Source of the DNA: Labilibaculum sp.
GTDB taxonomy: Bacteria; Bacteroidota; Bacteroidia; Bacteroidales; Marinifilaceae
Assembly (NCBI GenBank): GCA_016342745.1
Contig: JAEINT010000006.1
Span: forward strand, 124,001-188,000
DNA: 64,000 nucleotides
Direction: 5' to 3'
The notes beneath the pieces were generated by a model. That model saw only the letters and a program-made list of their open reading frames with translations, was not told where the DNA came from and did no database searches. Below are positions 58,592-64,000 of this stretch, one piece after another. The translations under genes and the position numbers were made by a program. The stretch's first letter is position 1. Every line of letters begins with the position of its first letter.

Positions 58592-59095
58592 ATGAATAAA
58601 CTAGATATCATTAAAAATAAAATCTTTTCCAATAAAGAAGATGCATATAAGCTTTTGCAAACCTGGAGGTTTAGAGAGAATAAAATTGTATTCACAAATG
58701 GCTGTTTTGACATTGTTCATCGTGGACACCTGGATTATTTAGCATCTGCTGCTTCAATGGGCAACAAGCTTATTATTGGTTTAAATACTGATGCTTCGGT
58801 ACAAAAGCTTAAAGGCCCTGATCGTCCTATTATTGATGAATACTCTAGAGCTTTTTTACTAGCATCATTGGGTTTTGTAGATATGGTAATTTATTTTGGA
58901 GAGCAAACTCCTTACGAACTTATTGATTTTGTAAAACCAAATATACTTGTAAAAGGAAGTGATTACCAAGCAGAAGATATTGTTGGTTATGATATTGTGA
59001 AAGCAAAAGGTGGAGAAATTAAAACACTCGATTTCTTAGAAGGATTTTCATCAACAGGAATCATCAAAAAAATCATCAAAACAAGCAATCTATAA
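58592..59095 (+). CDS. rfaE2: D-glycero-beta-D-manno-heptose-1-phosphate adenylyltransferase (RfaE domain II)
   Basis: 167 residues from the ATG at 58592; an in-frame TTG at 58559 adds an unlikely extension. The cytidylyltransferase-like motif TNGCFDIVHRGHLDYL (HRGH at 43-46) and the C-terminal EGFSSTGIIKKI are diagnostic of the HldE/RfaE adenylyltransferase half, here as a separate protein. It activates heptose for lipopolysaccharide core. It is 12 bp upstream of radA and likely co-transcribed. Confidence 0.92.
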   Translation: MNKLDIIKNKIFSNKEDAYKLLQTWRFRENKIVFTNGCFDIVHRGHLDYLASAASMGNKLIIGLNTDASVQKLKGPDRPIIDEYSRAFLLASLGFVDMVIYFGEQTPYELIDFVKPNILVKGSDYQAEDIVGYDIVKAKGGEIKTLDFLEGFSSTGIIKKIIKTSNL

Positions 59096-59107
59096 GCGTT
59101 TAATTAT

Positions 59108-60484
59108 ATGGCAATTAAAGCAAAAACAAAAAGTGCATGGTTTTGTCAATCCTGCGGAGTCGAATCAGCAAAGTGGGTAGGCAAATGCCCTTCCTGCGGC
59201 GAATGGAACTCCTTTGTTGAGGAAGTTGTTGTCAAATCTAAATCGACTCAAATAGTTGGTTCAAACGGGCAAAACAAAAAGAATAAACCACTTAAAATAT
59301 CTGAAATATCCTCTTCTGAAGAAGCTCGTTTTGACACAAAGGACAATGAATTAAATCGAGTTCTAGGAGGTGGATTAGTACAAGGATCTTTGATTCTAAT
59401 TGGAGGTGAACCTGGTATTGGAAAATCGACACTTGCTTTGCAAATTGCACTTCATTTAAAAAGCTATACCACTCTATATGTATCTGGAGAAGAGAGTGCT
59501 CAGCAAATTAAACTAAGAGGTAATCGAATTAATTCGGATAATGAAAATTGCCTGATTGTTAGTGAAACTTCAATGGAAAATATTTTTTCACATGTGAAAA
59601 ATACAAATCCAGATATCATTGTAATCGACTCGATACAAACCTTGGCAACAGAAACGATTGAAGCAAGCCCTGGTAGTGTTTCGCAAATTAGAGAATGCAC
59701 TGCTCAATTGTTACGCTTTGCAAAAGAATCGGCAACTCCAGTGCTGCTTATTGGCCACATTACTAAAGATGGCAATTTGGCAGGACCTAAAATATTAGAA
59801 CACATGGTTGATACTGTTCTTCAGTTTGAAGGAGACCAAAACCATATGTATCGAATTTTACGCTCTACAAAAAATCGTTTCGGATCTACATCCGAAATGG
59901 GAATTTACGAGATGCAACACAATGGGCTTAGAGAAGTTTCAAACCCATCAGAACTTCTTCTCTCTCATGAAGACGAAAGCCTCAGCGGAGTAACAATATC
60001 AGCATCTATAGAAGGAATGAGACCTTTTCTTATAGAAATACAGGCATTGGTTAGTTCTGCTGCTTATGGAACACCTCAGCGCTCTTCAACAGGTTTTGAT
60101 CTTCGCCGATTGAACATGCTATTAGCGGTTCTTGAAAAAAGAGCTGGATTTAAATTGTCCGCAAAAGATGTCTTCCTAAATATCGCCGGAGGAATTAAAG
60201 TAAATGATCCTGCAATTGATTTGGCTGTGATTCTTGCTATTCTTTCCTCAAGTACCGACATCTCAATTCCTAAAGAAGTTTGTTTTGCAGGAGAAATTGG
60301 CTTGTCAGGTGAGATAAGGCCGGTAAGTCGTATCGATCAACGAATTAGAGAAGCTGAAAAACTAGGATTCAAACAAATTTTCATTCCTAAGCACAACTCA
60401 AAAGGATTGGATATTTCCAAATTCGATATTAAAATTCACTTGGTAAGTAAAGTTGGGCAAGTGTTTCAAACCCTATTTAGATAA
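59108..60484 (+). CDS. radA: DNA repair protein RadA
   Basis: 458 residues. A zinc finger with C13, C16, C27 and C30 (CQSCG...CPSCG) opens the protein. A RecA-like ATPase with Walker A GGEPGIGKST (about 97-106) and the RadA-specific KNRFG motif follow, then a Lon-protease-like C-terminal domain. It promotes branch migration in recombinational repair. A hairpin at 60491-60517 may end the transcript. Confidence 0.97.
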   Translation: MAIKAKTKSAWFCQSCGVESAKWVGKCPSCGEWNSFVEEVVVKSKSTQIVGSNGQNKKNKPLKISEISSSEEARFDTKDNELNRVLGGGLVQGSLILIGGEPGIGKSTLALQIALHLKSYTTLYVSGEESAQQIKLRGNRINSDNENCLIVSETSMENIFSHVKNTNPDIIVIDSIQTLATETIEASPGSVSQIRECTAQLLRFAKESATPVLLIGHITKDGNLAGPKILEHMVDTVLQFEGDQNHMYRILRSTKNRFGSTSEMGIYEMQHNGLREVSNPSELLLSHEDESLSGVTISASIEGMRPFLIEIQALVSSAAYGTPQRSSTGFDLRRLNMLLAVLEKRAGFKLSAKDVFLNIAGGIKVNDPAIDLAVILAILSSSTDISIPKEVCFAGEIGLSGEIRPVSRIDQRIREAEKLGFKQIFIPKHNSKGLDISKFDIKIHLVSKVGQVFQTLFR

Positions 60485-60490
60485 AATAAC

Positions 60491-60517
60491 AAGGCCGAAA
60501 CTTTCGTTTCGGCCTTT
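60491..60517. terminator. Hairpin after radA, usable from both sides
   Basis: An 11-bp perfect stem (AAGGCCGAAAC/GTTTCGGCCTT), 4-nt loop. The T-tracts are short on both strands. On the minus strand it would end a transcript starting at the riboswitch. Confidence 0.65.
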
Positions 60518-60600
60518 ACAGTTACTATGAATTTTCTCGATTCGAATATGGCAGTTCGAATCTGCTTGCGTCGGAATTAGAAAGAAATAATTGAATCTTT

Positions 60601-60810
60601 CCGCTTTTCTTACCCGAAAGCTAAATCCACGATACAGGTAGGTCTTCTGGCTTATTCCGATCTTAAGCACCTTCCCATTCCCTGAAGAACAGTGGTTTCT
60701 TTCTTAAAATACTGATTCGAAAAACGAATCGGAATCTACAGCTGCGGGGACAGCTCCTGCTTAAACAGGATTCCCTATTATTCCCTTTCAGGAACCTGAA
60801 TCTCTTGCAA
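60601..60810 (-). ncRNA. Cobalamin (B12) riboswitch aptamer, no downstream gene
   Basis: Read on the minus strand, the region shows the conserved cobalamin core: a GGGAAT-type strand followed by GCAGGAGCTGTCCCCGCAGC (P5/L5, within 60730-60776), the GGGAAGGTGC segment, and the B12 box AAGCCAGAAGACCTACC (60654-60638). A downstream hairpin at 60601-60621 carries a CGGG loop that can kiss the CCCG of L5. All main elements of Rfam family RF00174 thus appear present. Such aptamers normally control btuB-like or cob genes. Here the next minus-strand gene is more than 3 kb away beyond radA, panD and panC, so the element is an orphan. Confidence 0.92.
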
Positions 60811-60839
60811 TTTTAAATAAAATAAATTGATCTACCAAT
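60808..60839 (-). promoter_or_regulatory. Candidate promoter of the riboswitch RNA
   Basis: On the minus strand ATTG (60839-60836), a 20-nt spacer and TAAAATTG (60815-60808), each one base from consensus. It would start RNA near 60801, right at the 5' edge of the aptamer. Confidence 0.4.
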
Positions 60840-60857
60840 TATTTTGGCCGACTAGAT

Positions 60858-63245
60858 TTAAAAGAAATCTTCATCTTCAGACTCATTTAAATCATTGTTA
60901 TTATTTTCATTAGAAACCTGATCACAATCTAAATTGATATTAACGCCTCGAGGTTTTTCAAAATCACCTTGGGTAAGACCAATGCTTTTATCGGCATATA
61001 CCTTTTGCATGTACAAAGCCCATATTGGTAAGGCCATATTCGCTCCTTGTCCTTGCCTAATCCCTTCAAAATGAATCGAGCGATCTTCCGCTCCTGTCCA
61101 TACTCCAGATACTAATTCAGGTGTTATACCCATAAACCATCCATCCGAATGATTTTGTGTAGTACCTGTTTTTCCACCCATTGGATTATATAAATCATAG
61201 GTAAAACGTAGTCTTACACCAGTCCCTTTTTGAACTACTCCTTGCAATAAGTTAGTCATTAAATAGGCTGTTTTTTCGTCCATCACTTCTCGTTTTCTTG
61301 GAACCGATTGAGCGATCAAATTCCCTTTATGATCTTCAATTTTAGTTACAAAACGAGGCTTAATATATACTCCTTTATTCACGAATGTACCATAAGCACC
61401 TACCATTTCAGAAACAGTAATTTCTGATGTTCCTAAGAAAATAGATGGAACAGGATCAATTGGACTAACCACACCCATTTTACGAGCCATAGCTGCTACA
61501 GATTCTGGTGTTGTCTGCTTCAAAACCCAACCTGAAATATTATTTACCGAATTGGCTAATCCCCATTTTAGAGTTACCATTTCACCGGCTTTTTTATCCA
61601 TTGAATTTCTTGAAGACCAAGGAGTACCATCAGGTAAAATAAAAGTTTGAGGAATATTTGGCACCTTATCACAAGGACTTATTCCCTCTTGCATTGCAAG
61701 TGTATATAAAAATGGCTTTATCGTTGATCCTACCTGACGCTTACCATTGGTAACCATATCATACATGAAATGCTTGTAATTTGGTCCTCCTACGTACGCA
61801 CGAACCTCTCCAGATTGAGGAACCATAGACATAAAACCTGCACGTAAAAATCCTTTCATATAAAGAATTGAATCATTCGGAGTTAATATCGTATCACGCT
61901 CTCCTTCCCAAGTGAAAATTTTCATCTTTGCAGGCGTATTGAAAGATAAACGAATGGAGTCCATACTCATTCCATTTTTCTTTAAAACACGATACCTCTC
62001 ACTACGTTTCATTGTAGTTACCAGATTATTTTCAACATCTTCATTTGATAAATCATCCGAAAAAGGAGGATTTTTATGGTTTTCTTTCTCACGATCAAAC
62101 GCCTTTTGTAAATTTAAACCTAAATGCTCTGTAACAGCCTCTTCCGCATATTTTTGCATGCGAGAGTCAAGCGTAGTATAAATCTTCAAACCATCCTTAT
62201 AAATATTATATGGAGTACCGTCTGCTTTTGTATTTTTATTGCACCATCCAAAAAATGGATTACTCTCCCATTCTAGTGAATCTCGTTTAAACCGCTGTAC
62301 ATTCCACGATGCATAATTTTTACGCTCAGGCTTTTTAGCTGTTAACGACATCCGAAGATACTCTCTAAAATAAGGAGCCATTCCCCTTTTGTGATCTACT
62401 CTTTGAAAATCAATTCCCAAAGGAAGATTTTTTAAGGAATCATACTCTATTTTAGTTAAATAATCATACTTAACCATTTGTGACAAAACCACATTTCTTC
62501 TGTTCAAAGTTAATTCTGCTCTCCTTAATGGATTAAAATACGACGGATTTTTTGCCATACCAACAAGCATAGCTGCTTCGTGAATTTGTAGAGAATCAGG
62601 GGTAGTATTAAAATAAACATTTGATGCCGATTTAATTCCTACCGCTAGATTTAAGAAATCAAACTTGTTAAAATACATTGTCATGATTTCCTCTTTGGTA
62701 TAGCTACGCTCCAACTTAACAGAAATTACCCATTCCCTGAACTTCCGGAAAACGATATCCATTTTTTTACTAAAGCTTTCTCTCGGGAAAAGCATTTTTG
62801 CTAATTGTTGTGAAATAGTACTACCACCTCCAGCATTTCGATTTCCTGTAACCAAACCTTTGGCAACACGACCCAATCCACGAACATCAATACCTGAATG
62901 ATCTTTGAATCGAACATCCTCAGTTGCAATCAATGCATCAACCAAAAAAGGAGATAATTCATCATACTTTACAAATGACCTATTTTGAAAATAAAACTTT
63001 CCAAGTAAACTTCCATCTGAAGTATAAACTTCTGTAGCCAAACTACTTTTCGGATTCTCCAACTCTTCAAAAGAGGGCATAAAACCAAAAGTTCCATTCG
63101 AAACTCCAGCGAAAAATAATACAGCTCCTAAAACACCAATCACAAAAATTGCCCAGAATATAATTAACGCTTTTTTAAAGCGCTGCAATTGTGATTTCGG
63201 TTCTTGTTCTAAATTTGAGTTTAACTCAGTATTGTTTTCTAACAT
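60858..63245 (-). CDS. Penicillin-binding protein 1A
   Basis: 795 residues from the ATG at 63245 (the TTG at 63284 is rejected). One membrane span is at about 26-46. The GT51 glycosyltransferase has E109 in ATEDVRFKDHSG, then the transpeptidase with S507-T-I-K510, SVNN and K692-T-G. The C-terminus ends in an acidic Asn/Glu tail. It polymerises and cross-links peptidoglycan at the inner membrane. The stop is about 50 bp before the orphan riboswitch, with no terminator visible between. Confidence 0.96.
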   Translation of the reverse strand: MLENNTELNSNLEQEPKSQLQRFKKALIIFWAIFVIGVLGAVLFFAGVSNGTFGFMPSFEELENPKSSLATEVYTSDGSLLGKFYFQNRSFVKYDELSPFLVDALIATEDVRFKDHSGIDVRGLGRVAKGLVTGNRNAGGGSTISQQLAKMLFPRESFSKKMDIVFRKFREWVISVKLERSYTKEEIMTMYFNKFDFLNLAVGIKSASNVYFNTTPDSLQIHEAAMLVGMAKNPSYFNPLRRAELTLNRRNVVLSQMVKYDYLTKIEYDSLKNLPLGIDFQRVDHKRGMAPYFREYLRMSLTAKKPERKNYASWNVQRFKRDSLEWESNPFFGWCNKNTKADGTPYNIYKDGLKIYTTLDSRMQKYAEEAVTEHLGLNLQKAFDREKENHKNPPFSDDLSNEDVENNLVTTMKRSERYRVLKKNGMSMDSIRLSFNTPAKMKIFTWEGERDTILTPNDSILYMKGFLRAGFMSMVPQSGEVRAYVGGPNYKHFMYDMVTNGKRQVGSTIKPFLYTLAMQEGISPCDKVPNIPQTFILPDGTPWSSRNSMDKKAGEMVTLKWGLANSVNNISGWVLKQTTPESVAAMARKMGVVSPIDPVPSIFLGTSEITVSEMVGAYGTFVNKGVYIKPRFVTKIEDHKGNLIAQSVPRKREVMDEKTAYLMTNLLQGVVQKGTGVRLRFTYDLYNPMGGKTGTTQNHSDGWFMGITPELVSGVWTGAEDRSIHFEGIRQGQGANMALPIWALYMQKVYADKSIGLTQGDFEKPRGVNINLDCDQVSNENNNNDLNESEDEDFF

Positions 63246-63380
63246 TATCGACCAATTAATAATTTTGTGCTGTAAAAATAGCAAATAAAATTTGAACTAA
63301 TAAGCATCATATTACTCCTTATTATATAGATCAATTTCAGATAACCAAAATAAGCAATTTCAAAATAATCATCATAAAAT

Positions 63381-63412
63381 TTTGAAGTTAGGATCCTTAT
63401 TGTTTTACTTTG
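63381..63412 (+). promoter_or_regulatory. Promoter of topA
   Basis: TTTG at 63381-63384, a 20-nt spacer and TTACTTTG at 63405-63412 (one base off TAnnTTTG). About 43 bp before the topA ATG. Confidence 0.65.
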
Positions 63413-63454
63413 CAAAAAATTTTAACCTTAACTTTCCAAAGTAAAGATACGAGT

Positions 63455-64000
63455 ATGGTAGAGAATTTAGTTATAGTCGAGTCCCCTGCAAAAGCAAAAA
63501 CCATAGAAAAATTTTTAGGTAAAGGTTTCTTGGTAATGTCTAGCTTTGGGCACATTAGAGACCTAGAGAAGAAAGATTTTGGAATTGATATAAAGAATAA
63601 TTTCGAGCCCAAATATATCGTATCCACGGATAAAAAAAAGGTAGTTACCGAATTAAAGAAATTAGCAAAGGAAGCAACTACTGTATGGATCGCATCCGAT
63701 GAGGATCGCGAGGGGGAAGCCATCGCATGGCACTTATACGAAGTGCTAAAACTTAAAAAGGAAAACACCAAACGTATTGTTTTTCACGAGATTACCAAAG
63801 AAGCAATCCTAAAAGCAATTGAAAATCCTCGTCAAATAGACGAAAATTTGGTAAACGCACAGCAAGCACGTAGAATATTAGATCGCTTAGTTGGATTTGA
63901 AGTTTCTCCTGTGCTTTGGAAAAAAGTAAAACCACAGCTTTCTGCAGGTCGAGTTCAATCTGTAGCTGTACGATTAATTGTTGAAAGAGAAAGAGAAATT
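63455..64000 (+). CDS. topA: DNA topoisomerase I, 5' part
   Basis: The first 182 codons, starting at the ATG at 63455 and running past the window end. The protein begins [17 protein letters not shown], the TOPRIM signature of type IA topoisomerases. The metal-binding [13 protein letters not shown] and [17 protein letters not shown] follow, with the [13 protein letters not shown] helix just before the end. It relaxes negative supercoils. The catalytic Tyr lies beyond the window. Confidence 0.97.
   Translation, partial: MVENLVIVESPAKAKTIEKFLGKGFLVMSSFGHIRDLEKKDFGIDIKNNFEPKYIVSTDKKKVVTELKKLAKEATTVWIASDEDREGEAIAWHLYEVLKLKKENTKRIVFHEITKEAILKAIENPRQIDENLVNAQQARRILDRLVGFEVSPVLWKKVKPQLSAGRVQSVAVRLIVEREREI

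Larger units (their letters stand above)
60485..60857. other. Convergent intergenic region holding an orphan riboswitch
   Basis: 373 bp between the stops of radA and the PBP1A gene. It contains a terminator hairpin, a tRNA-3'-end-like fragment, and a cobalamin riboswitch on the minus strand with its own promoter-like element, all listed separately. No convincing protein gene is present. Confidence 0.8.

Noticed and set aside
60550-60574. A complete tRNA gene
   Set aside because: Only a T-arm and acceptor-like stretch are present; no anticodon arm, D-arm or 5' acceptor strand can be found.
60473-60670. Minus-strand 65-codon open frame over the riboswitch 3' part
   Set aside because: It overlaps the B12 box, the kissing-loop hairpin and the radA end. 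It has no ribosome-site or family motif; the RNA structure explains the sequence better.
63397-63771. Minus-strand 124-codon open frame at the window end
   Set aside because: It lies opposite the start of topA, whose TOPRIM motifs and promoter are clear.
1-64000. Mobile element, prophage or anti-phage defence island
   Set aside because: No transposase, integrase, phage structural gene or known defence domain was found; gene content and composition look like core genome.

Overview
The window is AT-rich, densely coded DNA from a member of the Bacteroidota. Several features point there: a SusC/SusD pair with an ECF sigma factor and FecR anti-sigma factor, type IX secretion and gliding genes (porX, porW/sprE, gldH), a single-domain GT5 'glycogen synthase' beside panC/panD, and promoters of the TTTG / TAnnTTTG type. 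The gene set would fit a marine Bacteroidia lineage such as Marinilabiliales, but the genus is only a guess. Nearly everything is core genome. I see no transposase, phage gene, CRISPR array, complete tRNA or rRNA.

Layout. 0-7.6 kb: a 5'-truncated outer-membrane barrel protein, a membrane-anchored metallo-beta-lactamase-fold hydrolase, an exported M28 peptidase and a HAD phosphatase. 7.5-19.9 kb: a long minus-strand run. One block is holB-ricT-like(PSP1)-gldH-trmB-ATL-mrp, closed by a terminator. The next is porW-porX-tsaE-ald-like. This region combines type IX secretion/gliding control with housekeeping genes. 20.2-27.6 kb: pgk with a clear promoter and terminator, a 1658-residue repeat-rich surface protein that lacks an obvious sorting domain, and a LuxE-type acyl-activating enzyme.

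28-35.1 kb: a complete Leloir galactose operon (galT-galE-galK-sugar/H+ symporter-galM) with its GntR-type regulator upstream. Matching tandem 10-bp direct repeats lie in front of both the operon and the regulator and are probably the operators. 35.3-44.6 kb: sigma/anti-sigma/SusC/SusD/zinc-metallopeptidase/DUF4302 lipoprotein, a TonB-dependent uptake locus ending in a strong terminator, followed by an exported C1 peptidase and a YjbR-like protein. 46.8-51.7 kb: a lone receiver-domain protein, yraN, an LD-carboxypeptidase, metG with a structured leader, and a HU/SPOR envelope protein. 51.9-56 kb: a second galE, rfbB and glmS (nucleotide-sugar and cell-envelope precursors). 56.2-60.5 kb: GT5 protein, panC-panD, a heptose-1-phosphate adenylyltransferase and radA. 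60.9-64 kb: PBP1A and the start of topA, which runs off the window.

The most unusual item is a complete-looking cobalamin riboswitch aptamer on the minus strand at about 60601-60810, between the 3' ends of radA and the PBP1A gene. No gene lies downstream of it on its own strand, but it has a promoter-like sequence at its 5' edge and a hairpin about 110 bp beyond it. It may be a free-standing B12-sensing RNA or the relic of a lost transport gene. Other points of note are the galactose operator pair, a triplicated C-terminal module in PorW, and alternative hairpins in the metG leader.
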